Notes under the pieces: model-generated | Seen by the model: the letters and a program-made list of their open reading frames with translations, nothing else | Told to the model about the DNA's origin: nothing | Databases searched by the model: none | Shown here: positions 39,166 to 48,598 of the stretch, piece by piece | Position numbering within the stretch: the first letter of the stretch is position 1 | Layout of the letters: each line of letters starts with the position of its first letter | Translations under genes and position numbers: made by a program | Origin: Syntrophorhabdus sp. PtaB.Bin047 | GTDB lineage: Bacteria; Desulfobacterota; Syntrophorhabdia; Syntrophorhabdales; Syntrophorhabdaceae | Reading direction: 5' to 3' | Length of the DNA stretch: 64,000 nt | Assembly (NCBI GenBank): GCA_002067235.1 | Contig: MVQP01000003.1 | Location: forward strand, 1-64,000

Positions 39166-39511
39166 GCGTACACGCTCCTTCCCTGGACACGGCGTCCACG
39201 GCGGCCATGAATTTCACCTGCTTGTTCAGCTCGTAGTCTTTCAGTTCACAGGTCAACAGGAGCTTTTTGCCGTCCGGAATGTCGATGATGACGAACCGCC
39301 AGACGTCGGCGAACCAGTATTCGGCCTCTCTTCCATGGCGCGCCTGTCGATTCAAATAGCTATTGAGGTTAATGTGACCGCGAGTAGCCCGCTTTAGGAG
39401 CTTGCTCATTGTCGATTCGGGGTCCCGGACACCAGAGGGATAGGCTACGGCACAGCGCTTGGCGAACTGTTCGCGGGCATGAGTCGTGATGACAACGTTG
39501 GAGATATTCAT
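39155..39511 (-). CDS. hypothetical protein (118 aa)
   Basis: MNISNVVITTHAREQFAKRC, later WFADVWRFVIIDIPDGKKLL. The pattern (ITxHAxxRF...R, then YWFADVWRFVI) resembles phage RelE/HigB-fold-like or DUF4258-like proteins; only tentative. Overlaps its neighbour by 11 nt. Confidence 0.6.
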   Translation of the reverse strand: MNISNVVITTHAREQFAKRCAVAYPSGVRDPESTMSKLLKRATRGHINLNSYLNRQARHGREAEYWFADVWRFVIIDIPDGKKLLLTCELKDYELNKQVKFMAAVDAVSREGACTHGA

Positions 39512-39512
39512 C

Positions 39513-39878
39513 TCAGGCCGCCACTTCTTTCTCGAACTCGATCATGGATTGCTTGAAGAGCTTGTAGGGGCTGATCTTTTCGAGCTTTGCGGCCCGGACA
39601 AAGTTCATGATGCCGCGGTGCCTGAGAACCCGTGTCGAATCCCGAAGCTCTTCTTTTGTCTGGGGCACAAAGAAACCCTTCGTGCATGACCCGATGAATT
39701 TGCCATGTTCAACTACAAGATGAGAAACGATCTCCTGAACCCGCTTGTAGGTGAGTCTGGTTTTTCTGGCGATGGCGCGACCGGGAACGGCGTTGGCCTT
39801 ACCCTTGAACCTGATTTCTATCCACACCTTTCTCTCGTTGTCATCGAGACCGTAGAATGAATTATGCAGTAGATCCAT
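39513..39878 (-). CDS. winged-helix DNA-binding protein
   Basis: A 121-residue protein with AVPGRAIARKTRLTYKRVQE and IVSHLVVEHGKFIGSCTKGF, a typical winged helix-turn-helix. GGAGG upstream. Likely early regulator next to the immunity region. Confidence 0.72.
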   Translation of the reverse strand: MDLLHNSFYGLDDNERKVWIEIRFKGKANAVPGRAIARKTRLTYKRVQEIVSHLVVEHGKFIGSCTKGFFVPQTKEELRDSTRVLRHRGIMNFVRAAKLEKISPYKLFKQSMIEFEKEVAA

Positions 39879-39896
39879 GAATGACCTCCTGTATCG

Positions 39897-40292
39897 TTAT
39901 TGTTTCAACTGCCTGAGCCCTTCGATGAGACGGCCAATCTGACCGACCTGCGAGAGCACGGACTGAAACTGCTGTTCGATCTGTTTCTCGAAAGTGTTCT
40001 TGTTCTTTCGGGGGGGACGCTCGAAGCCAAAGTGATCGCACATGAAGTAGATGATATGCTCAGGGGCTTCGGTGATCTCCATGGTTTTAATGAGTTCTTC
40101 GGGGTCTAGATTGACATCGCCGTATTCCTCGCTGATGGCCCTGGAGAGGGTGTTCCTGGCAGTATCGGGGATCTTTGAGGGGTAGAGCTTGATACCGATC
40201 TCTTTCATGCTCATTCCCTTCGGGTTGGCTCGGACCATACGGTTCAGAGCATCCATGATCCCGTCATAGATGAGCTGCACGTTTTCCGGCAT
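39897..40292 (-). CDS. CII-like phage regulatory protein
   Basis: A 131-residue protein: PKGMSMKEIGIKLYPSKIPD, TARNTLSRAISEEYG, then helical C-terminus (FEKQIEQQFQSVLSQVGQIG). The 'W/YP....A...L...L' pattern resembles phage CII/CP76-type activators. First gene of the long leftward operon after the divergent control region. GGGAGGT ribosome site. Confidence 0.65.
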   Translation of the reverse strand: MPENVQLIYDGIMDALNRMVRANPKGMSMKEIGIKLYPSKIPDTARNTLSRAISEEYGDVNLDPEELIKTMEITEAPEHIIYFMCDHFGFERPPRKNKNTFEKQIEQQFQSVLSQVGQIGRLIEGLRQLKQ

Positions 40293-40724
40293 AAATTACC
40301 TCCCTGTGATTTTTTGTGAAAGTCTTGCGTTAAGTGATGGACACAGCATTCTAGACATGTTGCGGCATCTCCTTAACGGTCACGAAACACAGCGTTAAGT
40401 GCTGTTTTCCGATTTGTTGATAAATTGTTTTCATGTTAACAAGTAAACAAATTGACAAACCCCCCGACCTTTCGGATAATGTAGTTTCCGGGGCTACTAT
40501 TATAGAAAGGCGAGGGGTGTCATTGTCTTTAGAAGGCAAAGGGCCACAGTCGGGCGCGATAGACTTTACGGGGGGCAAAGCGTATCCTGTGACCCGTTGC
40601 CGGTTTTTTGTGTGTTCAGGGGTTTTGAGTTCATGTTGTGTGATCTCTACCGCGCCCATAGTGGTAGTCTCTCAAAAACGAGATAAACAGTCAAGAGGAA
40701 AATCTCAAAAACTAGAGAAAGATC
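40293..40724. promoter_or_regulatory. divergent control region (immunity switch)
   Basis: No gene. It contains GCGTTAAGTG twice (from about 40331 and 40392) with a related inverted CCTTAACGG between them; an AT-rich dyad around GTTAAC (about 40424-40452); the rightward promoter at 40452; and TCTCAAAAAC-N-GAGA boxes at 40670-40683 and 40703-40718 just before the repressor. Suited to repressor and anti-repressor binding. Confidence 0.7.
40452..40480 (+). promoter_or_regulatory. sigma70 promoter towards the repressor
   Basis: -35 TTGACA (40452-40457), 17-nt spacer, -10 GATAAT (40475-40480). It leaves a leader of about 240 nt before the repressor ATG; no convincing gene lies in the leader. Confidence 0.75.
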
Positions 40725-41279
40725 ATGGATAAGTTTAGGCAGTGGCTCAGGGACTACTTACAACTTCGTGACAAGGCAGCGGAACTATCCAGACACACAG
40801 GCATTAACGACAAGACCATCAGTCGATGGAAAAAGGGGGAGCTGCCTGACCAATGGGCAAAGCTCGCTCGCCTGGCGAAGTATACGGGCATATCCTTGGA
40901 TGAAATGCTCCTGGAATCTCCCGAAAACGGGACAATAGCAGGGGATACGGGTATTCCATCGCACTTCCTAGCTTCTCTCCACGCCCGTCTGGCCAAATAC
41001 AAGCTTGAGACGCTATCCGAAGAGAGAAGGGACCAGCTATACAAAATGCTCGAGATCTTAGTGCAGATTCTCACGTCAGAAGATGAAGAAACCAAGATCG
41101 CCATTACGGCCAATTTGAAGAGCTTCAGGACCTCGGTCAGGCGAAGAGACGTGATTGTTGGCAACAAGCTCCCCGATCCAGCAAGCAGCATCGACCAGTC
41201 AGATGAGACTGACCGAGCCTCTCCGTCTGTTCCCGACAAGCCTCAAAAGACAATCTTGGGGGGGACCGGGGGGAAATAA
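40725..41279 (+). CDS. HTH repressor-like protein
   Basis: A 184-residue protein: HTH at AAELSRHTGINDKTISRWKK, then helical (LSEERRDQLYKMLEILVQIL). No LexA-type Ser-Lys protease domain, so it is unlikely to be inactivated by RecA autocleavage. Only plus-strand regulator facing the leftward operon, so probably the prophage repressor. Likely binds the TCTCAAAAAC and GCGTTAAGTG sites (inference). Confidence 0.75.
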   Translation: MDKFRQWLRDYLQLRDKAAELSRHTGINDKTISRWKKGELPDQWAKLARLAKYTGISLDEMLLESPENGTIAGDTGIPSHFLASLHARLAKYKLETLSEERRDQLYKMLEILVQILTSEDEETKIAITANLKSFRTSVRRRDVIVGNKLPDPASSIDQSDETDRASPSVPDKPQKTILGGTGGK

Positions 41280-41421
41280 GGAAGGGCGGGCCAAACTTAC
41301 GGCTTGTTGTATCCAACGGCAAAAGGGTAGTAGAGTAAGTATAAAGAAAGAGGCGGTATTCGGCGCCACTTAACCTGCTTCGGGGAAAGGTGCTTGAAAT
41401 AATGAAAGCGGAGCGTTAAAT

Positions 41422-41829
41422 ATGAAACCCTTCCTTCTCCTTCTGTTCCTGCTTCTCACCGGATGTGCCGGGGCTATTTATGACACGTTTCCCCGCCAGT
41501 ATCCGGAGACACATACGGTCAATATTACCGTCATCCGTAGTGCCGCAAAAGGTATACTTATTGCCAAGGATGTTCTCCTTGATGGTACGCCCATTGCCGA
41601 AATAGGAATGGGTGAGTATCTTGCCTTCCGCGTGACACCTGGTACACACAGTATCGGCATTCCTGAATCGCTACTGGCAATCGATTATAAGGCGGGCAGG
41701 GGCTATTATCTTCACATCGTACCCGATTCAAGGTGGCATTCCGGCTACTTTCTGCGCACCGAATTGATAGACGAGAAACGGGCAAAATCGTTGTTGTCGG
41801 AATATGCCAATATTACCCCTACCCGGTGA
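41422..41829 (+). CDS. predicted lipoprotein (lysogenic conversion candidate)
   Basis: A 135-residue protein with signal peptide MKPFLLLLFLLLTGC (lipobox LTGC, Cys15). The mature part is beta-rich (LLDGTPIAEIGMGEYLAFRV) and may be a DUF2846-like fold. It lies downstream of the repressor on the lysogeny strand, so it is likely expressed in the lysogen as a surface or exclusion factor. Confidence 0.75.
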   Translation: MKPFLLLLFLLLTGCAGAIYDTFPRQYPETHTVNITVIRSAAKGILIAKDVLLDGTPIAEIGMGEYLAFRVTPGTHSIGIPESLLAIDYKAGRGYYLHIVPDSRWHSGYFLRTELIDEKRAKSLLSEYANITPTR

Positions 41830-41846
41830 TTCTATGGCAAAAGTAA

Positions 41847-41911
41847 ATTGCACGAAACATGTTAGAGAAATTGCATTTGGATGTTAGATAATTGCATTTT
41901 GATGTTAGAAA
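41847..41911. repeat. three tandem ~21-bp repeats
   Basis: Copies at 41847-41869 (diverged), 41870-41890 and 41891-41911; core ATTGCATTTKGATGTTAGA. They lie between two convergent genes. One copy's GCATTTTG can pair with CAAAATGC at 41933-41940. Confidence 0.7.
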
Positions 41912-41993
41912 GTGAAGCCTGCCGGAATGCACCAAAATGCTGCGGCGTCGTGCTTGCCGCGATCGTTCCAAATTACGGTCAATAATCCCGCCT

Positions 41994-42323
41994 TCATGCA
42001 GGCATTTCCGGCCACACCTGGTTGGCATAATCTATCGTCGCCGGCAGATCTCTGAGTGCCTGTTTATACGCCTTCCAGGCCGTCTTTTGTTCAGTCGTCA
42101 TTCCTTCCCACCTTTCGGCGTTGCAGTATCTCAGGTCAACCTCGTCGAGCAGCCTATCCCTCTCCGGCCGAATGCCCGCGTTGAGCCATGCTTCCCGGCT
42201 GAACTGCCACACTCCGTTGACCCAGGAATAATGGGGTGACGGCCGTTCCGGAACCTCCTGATCACCGGGGTCTATCCTGTCGCCCTGATAGTATCCAAAC
42301 TTCTCATTGATGTAAAAACCCAT
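41994..42323 (-). CDS. tail fibre assembly-like protein
   Basis: A 109-residue protein; VNGVWQFSREAWLNAG and ERDRLLDEVDLRYCN, then WKAYKQALRDLPATIDYANQ is the usual C-terminal motif of tail fibre assembly (Caudo-TAP-like) proteins. Overlaps the tail fibre stop by 1 base. Probably chaperones the fibre next to it. Confidence 0.75.
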   Translation of the reverse strand: MGFYINEKFGYYQGDRIDPGDQEVPERPSPHYSWVNGVWQFSREAWLNAGIRPERDRLLDEVDLRYCNAERWEGMTTEQKTAWKAYKQALRDLPATIDYANQVWPEMPA

Positions 42324-43720
42324 TAGAACCTCCTTTTGGCTATGACCTTGTATGCCCAGTTGTTTGAGTTGGCAATAGATCTGTTGCCGTTCGAGATTGC
42401 GATCATTGTGGGCGGCCCAGAACTGGCGCGCTGCCAGTAAATCACGTTACGTGACCTCATGACTATCTGCCGGGGAGAATATTCGGTTCCGTTCGCCTCC
42501 ATCCACATCTCCACCTGATCATCGACGAGATAACCAGCCTCAGCGGAAATGCACTTTAGTATGATCTGCACATCGATGTCCCTGACGCCTATATTGTGCG
42601 AGAACGATACCGTCGTGGCGTTCGCTGGCAGATTATTGGTGTATCCCGAGTCATACCTCCCGGCCAGGGCGTAGTTGACAACCGAGGTAACCGAACTGCC
42701 GTCCGTCACGGCCTCGCCCAGAAATACGACCTGCTGTGCCGTCCATGTATCGCTGCCGTTGCTCAGATACATGACCCCCTCGGCGATCGAATACCAGTAC
42801 TGGTTAGAGGCGTGCGACGGTGCGGAGTACGAGTAAACAGGCATTACAGCCGTCTTGCCCAGGGTGATCGCTCCCGTGCTGGGGTTTCGTTCCGCATAGA
42901 GATAGTTTATGGAACTGGCCGTTAACGAGGAGATGGACGTATCCTCGTCTATGGTCCCCACATAATTGACGGCCCCCGAGGCCCCGAACCCGGCCGCGAA
43001 CGCAATCCGGACAGGTGTGGGAGACGCATCGATGTTCACGGCCAGGCCGGTGCCGACCGAGATAAAGGTCGGTTTGCCATAGGAGTCGATGACCGCTGAC
43101 AGCACGGTCTGACGGACAGGAACCTCAACACTGGTGCTCACTCCCAGATCGTTGAACAGTGAGCCGTCGTTGCTGTATTGCCATTTGGAGCCGCTCGCCT
43201 GATACCTGAGTGTCGGTTTGTTCACCGCATCGTTGTTGGCAATGATGTCGATATCTGAGGCCGTACCATTGCCTACCCGCAGGGCATTGACATCGATGCG
43301 TGTCTGGACCGTCCAGGTCGGGGATCCTTCCGTTCCCGTGTTTTTGACGATCTCGAGATTCCCGCCGTCGGACCTGATCGCCCACTCCTCGCCCGACGCC
43401 CCGGTGTCCTTCATCCTTACCAAGAGGCCGTCGCCCTTCAGTTTCTGGGTAGTGACGAATTCGTTCTCCGCCGCGAGGGCCGCGAGTCCGAGGTGGACCT
43501 CCTCCAGATTGCCAATCGTCAGCCATCCATCGTCAGCCTGGTTCCGCAGCTTCAGCAGACTGGCAGTGGTGTCAGGCCACAGCATGCTGGGGTATGTGAC
43601 TGCTGGCTCGTCGGGTCCCTCATTCTGTGTCGCCAGCGCCTGCAGAGCCGCATTGACTGCTGCGCGATAGGCCGAGCCGCCCTTGGCGGCCAGATTTGTG
43701 ATATTGTAGCTGTGTTGCAT
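42323..43720 (-). CDS. tail fibre protein 1
   Basis: A 465-residue protein. MQHSYNITNLAAKGGSAYRA at the N-terminus, ALLKxx-type repeats and LLVRMKDTGASGEEWAIRSD. The first ~200 residues are homologous to fibre 2 (43732); the C-terminal part (YSAPSHASNQYWYSIAEGVM...) is different and likely the receptor-binding part. GGAGGGG before the ATG at 43720; the longer frame to 43843 overlaps fibre 2. Confidence 0.82.
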   Translation of the reverse strand: MQHSYNITNLAAKGGSAYRAAVNAALQALATQNEGPDEPAVTYPSMLWPDTTASLLKLRNQADDGWLTIGNLEEVHLGLAALAAENEFVTTQKLKGDGLLVRMKDTGASGEEWAIRSDGGNLEIVKNTGTEGSPTWTVQTRIDVNALRVGNGTASDIDIIANNDAVNKPTLRYQASGSKWQYSNDGSLFNDLGVSTSVEVPVRQTVLSAVIDSYGKPTFISVGTGLAVNIDASPTPVRIAFAAGFGASGAVNYVGTIDEDTSISSLTASSINYLYAERNPSTGAITLGKTAVMPVYSYSAPSHASNQYWYSIAEGVMYLSNGSDTWTAQQVVFLGEAVTDGSSVTSVVNYALAGRYDSGYTNNLPANATTVSFSHNIGVRDIDVQIILKCISAEAGYLVDDQVEMWMEANGTEYSPRQIVMRSRNVIYWQRASSGPPTMIAISNGNRSIANSNNWAYKVIAKRRF

Positions 43721-43731
43721 AGCCCCTCCTA

Positions 43732-44940
43732 TCAGTACTTGATGCAGTACAACACGTTGATGTTGGCCGGTCTGGTCTCGTTCCCTCCGTTGTTGCCAAT
43801 CGAGGTCGTTACGTACAGCCAGTCGGGCACCGGGGCGATCCATTGATAATGGGTGCCCTCGCTGTACGCGGGTGCTCCGCCGCCTCCAACGGATGGATAC
43901 ACGTACGCCATGCCGTAGACGGTCGGCCAGTTGGTATTTATGGACGAGGACGCCGAATGGCTGTGACTGTATAACTGGTGACCCTGCTTCGTTCCCACGT
44001 TGTCGCCCGTCGTGCCGTCACCCCTGTTGGTGCGGGATGCCCTGTCGGGGTCCACACCGGCGCCATTATCCCGACCGCGCAGAAAATAGCCTCGATAGTC
44101 AGGCAGATTGAACGTCGTTGACCCGTTACCAACTCCATACATGGTTGAAATGACTGCAAAAAGGTCCGCGTACGTTGTCCGGCTGACCGCGGCCCCGTTG
44201 CATTGCAGGTAGCCGGCCGGAGCCGATGGACCGGCGTGGGTGATGACCGATCCTACGGGCATCGCGGACGGCGACGAACCACCGCTTCCTAGATCGTTGA
44301 ACGTCTCGCCGTCGTTGCTGTATTGCCATTTTGACCCGGCTGCCTGATACCTGAGCCGTGGCTTGTTGCCCCCATCGTTGTTGGCTATGATATCGATGTC
44401 CGCCGAGGTGCCGTTACCGATACGCAGGGCGTTAACGTCCATCCGGGCCTGGACGGTCCACGTCGGGGAACTCTCGGTGCCCGTGTTGAGTACGATCTCC
44501 AGGTTCCCCCCGGTGCTGCGGATCGCCCACTCCTCGCCGCTGGCCCCGGTGTCCTTCATCCTTACCAAGAGAGCGGCGCCCTTGAGCTGCTGGGACTGAG
44601 TAAAGCTGTTCTCGTCAAAAGTCGCGGCTAGGCCCAGATAGATGCTGGACAGGCTACCTATGGTGGTCCATGCCGTGTTCGCTGAGTTTCTAATCTTCAG
44701 GTAGTTATTGGTCGTATCCGCCCATAGTTGATAAGCATAGGGAGTTGTCGGTTGCGTCGCCCCCGATGAGAGCGATGCGAGGGCCTGCAGAGCCGCATTG
44801 ACTGCGGCACGGAACGTAGCTCCAGTATTGGCATCGGCCGTGCTGATATCGTAGTCATGCTGTGAAGCAAGGACGGGGGACGCAACGAGCATCAGCCCAA
44901 TAGCCACCCATATCAAGAATCGCTTCGCGGTTCTCATCAT
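43732..44940 (-). CDS. tail fibre protein 2 with collar domain and Sec signal peptide
   Basis: A 402-residue protein. N-terminus MMRTAKRFLIWVAIGLMLVA, SPVLAS is a good signal peptide (predicted cut VLA|SQHDYD). Then the shared fibre segment (ALLVRMKDTGASGEEWAIRS) and a phage collar domain (MPVGSVITHAGPSAPAGYLQ, NLPDYRGYFLRGRDNGAG). AAGGAGG sits directly upstream of ATG 44937/44940, so the signal peptide appears genuine. Fibre 1 starts right where the mature part here begins. A secreted or periplasmic fibre is unexpected. Confidence 0.85.
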   Translation of the reverse strand: MMRTAKRFLIWVAIGLMLVASPVLASQHDYDISTADANTGATFRAAVNAALQALASLSSGATQPTTPYAYQLWADTTNNYLKIRNSANTAWTTIGSLSSIYLGLAATFDENSFTQSQQLKGAALLVRMKDTGASGEEWAIRSTGGNLEIVLNTGTESSPTWTVQARMDVNALRIGNGTSADIDIIANNDGGNKPRLRYQAAGSKWQYSNDGETFNDLGSGGSSPSAMPVGSVITHAGPSAPAGYLQCNGAAVSRTTYADLFAVISTMYGVGNGSTTFNLPDYRGYFLRGRDNGAGVDPDRASRTNRGDGTTGDNVGTKQGHQLYSHSHSASSSINTNWPTVYGMAYVYPSVGGGGAPAYSEGTHYQWIAPVPDWLYVTTSIGNNGGNETRPANINVLYCIKY

Positions 44941-44947
44941 TTCCTCC

Positions 44948-47900
44948 TTAGTAGCCTACCGCTACCCAGTCTATTACGCGCTCTACCGTTGTGGCCCCGT
45001 TCTTGATGGACAGAGAAAAGCCTGCCGTGGTTATCAGGCTTGGATCAAGATACGGGTAATCTCCGTCCTGCATATCTTGGATGGTAATTCCTATCCTGGG
45101 CTTGGCCATGAACGGGGTTGCGAAGATCGGCGTGATGCCGCCCGTACCACAGGTGACGTCCTGCCCCGTCTCACTCCGGTCGGGGAGATCGGCGACGGCG
45201 TGAATCGCGCTTATCAATATACCCACCGTAGCGTCTTCCACTCTCATCGTGACCCTTCTCTTCGCGTAACGAAAGGTAAAATCCCCGACAATGAAGTCCA
45301 TCCAGTCCGTGTAGTTTACCCCGTCAAGGCTTGTTGATATCTGTGTTCTGATAGTGGCCCCAGAGGTATTCCCGTCCCAGTTTTCGACAGCGTCAATATC
45401 GGTGATTTCGTCGAAGGACTGAGACCTGTCGAACCCCGAGAACTGGACGAGCATGCTCATTCTAGCGGTCTGTACGCTTCCAAGGTCCAGGGGCGGCAAT
45501 TCGTAGGTGCCTTCAGTGACGTAACCGAAATCGAGGCTGTCAAAGTCTTCAAGGGCGTCTATGTCTTCGATGTCATCAAGCCCCAGAATCGTGTCCAGGT
45601 GGAGCGAGCCGTTGCTAACGGTGAGACCGGTTTTTGTTCCCGAGAAACCGGATTCCTCGATGTCCTCTCGGTAAGCGTTCCAGGCCAACACTGTCGGAAC
45701 ATCCGTGACGATATAGGCCGCATTTTCACTCTCGTTTGGTGGTACGCTCTGGTCAACAGCCTTAACTGCATATTTTCCGGACAAAGCCGCAGGAAGGGGT
45801 ATTGACGTACCGTAGATCTTACCTACGGTCGTCATCTTGTTCCATGTATCGGCGGTATTCTGTGAGAACTTGAGCAGGTAGTAATCAATGTCCGGATCCG
45901 CTACGGCATCCCACGACAAGAGCAAACCACCTTGGGCCGGGCTTGCCCGGAAATTTGTCACGTTCGATGGTGCGCGGGTTTTTCCCCATATGTAGACGCT
46001 TTCTACCAATCCCCCTTCAATGGTCTTGTCCGGAGTGACGCAGAAATAATAGAGAGATCCCTCTTTCAGCAACGGGCTAGTCTCGTAGGAGCGCCGTGTC
46101 GTGCTCCCGAGGAGCGTCCATGGACCCGAGGCGGCAGGAGCCTGATACACCCAATACTGTATAGCGTATCCTCTCCACGTCAGAGAGGCGACGGATTCAA
46201 AAGCTCCGAGAGCACTTTTCCTGAAGATTTCTGTCACAGACAGCCCGGCCATGCGCGTCAGACCGGAAATATTGCTGATAGCCGGTATTGCAACCGCATC
46301 GTTGTATACGTCGGGCACGTGCTCTACGGCGGTGATCCTGCGGCGAAGATTCTCCGCTCTTGTAATCCCTGTTATTCTGAAGAGCTTTGTTACTCGTCCC
46401 TCTTCGCCGAAGCTGTACTTTGCATGTCGGGTCGGGATATTCTCCCAAACAGTTGTTAAAATAAGTTCATCGGTCGTTGTGGTGGCTGCTACCGGTTCTA
46501 CGGTCAACTCCTCTGAGATATCCGTGTCGATATGCTGGACCTGGACCTTGTAGGTTGTGTCGGGTTCCAGAGTAACCTGTCGGTCCAGCGTTACCGTGTT
46601 GGCCCTCGCAAGAACGACTCGACCGGAATAACCCCATCTGGGCACGTCATGTGCCACCTCGATGATATCTCCCGGTAGACAGGCAATGGAATCTCTGCTG
46701 GCCTCAAAGGATGTGGTGTTCGTGATGTACCTGTTGCAGTTCAAGAGGAACTTGGCGTGCTTCAGCGCCATGCTCCGATCTGTACAACCTACGAGATCGA
46801 CCTGTCTTGGAGATATGTCGACACCCAGGGTATCGAAACCATCCTGTTCAACAACGGCCAGTCGTTTGCTGTAGTTCAGTTCCGCGTCGTAGTAGGTTAT
46901 CTCGATCTGGTTGGCTCGGTCATCCATGGGCAACCACTCTTCGCCGAACGAATCCTTGACGATGTTTCCCATCGTGAACAGGAAGCGTTGAGAGGGCAGG
47001 GTGTCGCCGTCATAGATACAGGTGAATTTGGAGCCAATCTGAAGAACGTTCCCCCGTCCAAGTGTACAGACGATGTCGATGGCCTTCCGCAGGTTCTTCA
47101 TGGTGTCAAAGTAGATGTTGCAGGTGTATCCATTCTGGTCGCACCAGCCAGCCCACTCCTCGAACTTCTCATATATGATTCGGTTATAGGGAACCGCTCC
47201 CCCGTACTCGTCATTGTGGAGGATATCGTAGCAAACCCACGCCGGATTCGTGGCTGGCTTGTTCTCGTAGGCCGCACCGGTCCAGACCGGCACGGTGAGA
47301 CGGGAGGCAAGGCAGGAAACACGCGGGGTGGAATTCGAGAGTTCGTCTGTGGCAAGGGCGTTCACAGCCATGAGCGCAATGCCAGGATAGGCAAAATCGT
47401 CGTAGATTATCTCCTCGACGTACTCCCAATAGGTAGCGTTCCTGTAACGAGCCCCCGCCGGTAAGGCCGAGGTCAATACAACGCGCACATCGTATTGACC
47501 CGGTGTAAGATTATCGATCCGGTAGTACCGTCTGATCGCGCTACTCTGGGCATCGCTGATGGTGTAGGTGCCCCACGCAGTCCACGACGGATCGGACGTC
47601 TTTTTGTATTCTATCTGGAATGTGACTGACTGAGCCGTCAGGCCACCATTGTCGTTTGCATAGTAAAGACCGTTCGGCAGAAGGATGCCCACCCCAAGGC
47701 CCTGTGTCGTGTTGCCGACCGTCGACCGGGTAATGTAAGACGTCGATAGCTTGGCACCTACCGCGATATCCGATATTGTGTCGTTAAAGTAGGGGATCGC
47801 TGACTGGCTGTTCGTGCCAAGCCGGGTCACAACATTGAGGTCATTGAAATAGGTATACGGATTGCCGTTGATTTCGTAATTGGTGATCGAATCAATTCCA

Positions 47901-48598
47901 GTCTTCCCGCCCTCGCAAACAGCGTACAGGATATTGAGGTATTGCAAACTGCCGCTTGTTGAAACGTAGCGACCAATGATCGGGGGAATGATTCTGTGAG
48001 TTCCATAGAGGACGGGCATCATCCCGCCTTCCTGTTCAGCGTTTGAAGACGGGTCCCAACCATAGGTGGCTGATTTGCTGTAATCTGAACTCGCATATGA
48101 ATAGTCTGCGGCATCATCGGACGCGACCGATGCTGGAAGCAGGGCGTTGACAAGGAGACCAGCGGCGATCATCATCCCCATCGAGGCCATAGTATAGGCC
48201 GCTCCGCCTACCGCAAACCCCATTCCCGGTATGCCCAACATCCCTATCCCGGCACCGGGGATGGTAACGGCCATAATAACCACGGCCAGCATGGCCACGG
48301 CCCGTACGATGTCCTTGCCCCCTCCACCGCCTCCTCCTCCGTCATGAGGCACGGCCGTGAAGATTATGCAGTCACCAGGACAGGGCATCAGGGTATCGAT
48401 CTCGCTTTCGGAAAGGAGCCTGGAGGGACAGGTATTGGTCGTCAGAGAGACTACGATATCCAGTCCACTGTCAAGGGGGGCAGGATAGAACTCATTCAGC
48501 GCATGCCGGATAGAGGGGAGATGGTCCACTCGCTTGGTGACCTTACTCTCAACGGGCCTGAACGGGTTCTTTATGCAGGTTAAGAGGATGCTTTCCAT
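44948..48598 (-). CDS. J-like tail tip / host specificity protein
   Basis: A 1216-residue protein with a gpI-like N-terminus (about 1-90), a Gly run and KDIVRAVAMLAVVIMAVTIP hydrophobic segments, then the J core (GGMMPVLYGTHRIIPPIIGR, NPAWVCYDILHNDEYGGAVP, GDIIEVAHDVPRWGYSGR) and Fn3-like domains. It sits at the tail tip and recognises the host. Start at 48598 overlaps the NlpC gene stop; the longer frame is a shadow. Host range should depend on its last third together with the fibres. Confidence 0.85.
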   Translation of the reverse strand: MESILLTCIKNPFRPVESKVTKRVDHLPSIRHALNEFYPAPLDSGLDIVVSLTTNTCPSRLLSESEIDTLMPCPGDCIIFTAVPHDGGGGGGGGKDIVRAVAMLAVVIMAVTIPGAGIGMLGIPGMGFAVGGAAYTMASMGMMIAAGLLVNALLPASVASDDAADYSYASSDYSKSATYGWDPSSNAEQEGGMMPVLYGTHRIIPPIIGRYVSTSGSLQYLNILYAVCEGGKTGIDSITNYEINGNPYTYFNDLNVVTRLGTNSQSAIPYFNDTISDIAVGAKLSTSYITRSTVGNTTQGLGVGILLPNGLYYANDNGGLTAQSVTFQIEYKKTSDPSWTAWGTYTISDAQSSAIRRYYRIDNLTPGQYDVRVVLTSALPAGARYRNATYWEYVEEIIYDDFAYPGIALMAVNALATDELSNSTPRVSCLASRLTVPVWTGAAYENKPATNPAWVCYDILHNDEYGGAVPYNRIIYEKFEEWAGWCDQNGYTCNIYFDTMKNLRKAIDIVCTLGRGNVLQIGSKFTCIYDGDTLPSQRFLFTMGNIVKDSFGEEWLPMDDRANQIEITYYDAELNYSKRLAVVEQDGFDTLGVDISPRQVDLVGCTDRSMALKHAKFLLNCNRYITNTTSFEASRDSIACLPGDIIEVAHDVPRWGYSGRVVLARANTVTLDRQVTLEPDTTYKVQVQHIDTDISEELTVEPVAATTTTDELILTTVWENIPTRHAKYSFGEEGRVTKLFRITGITRAENLRRRITAVEHVPDVYNDAVAIPAISNISGLTRMAGLSVTEIFRKSALGAFESVASLTWRGYAIQYWVYQAPAASGPWTLLGSTTRRSYETSPLLKEGSLYYFCVTPDKTIEGGLVESVYIWGKTRAPSNVTNFRASPAQGGLLLSWDAVADPDIDYYLLKFSQNTADTWNKMTTVGKIYGTSIPLPAALSGKYAVKAVDQSVPPNESENAAYIVTDVPTVLAWNAYREDIEESGFSGTKTGLTVSNGSLHLDTILGLDDIEDIDALEDFDSLDFGYVTEGTYELPPLDLGSVQTARMSMLVQFSGFDRSQSFDEITDIDAVENWDGNTSGATIRTQISTSLDGVNYTDWMDFIVGDFTFRYAKRRVTMRVEDATVGILISAIHAVADLPDRSETGQDVTCGTGGITPIFATPFMAKPRIGITIQDMQDGDYPYLDPSLITTAGFSLSIKNGATTVERVIDWVAVGY

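Noticed and set aside
40433-40732. 99-codon plus-strand frame in the immunity region
   Set aside because: It spans a consensus promoter and operators, ends inside the repressor start, and has low-complexity sequence.
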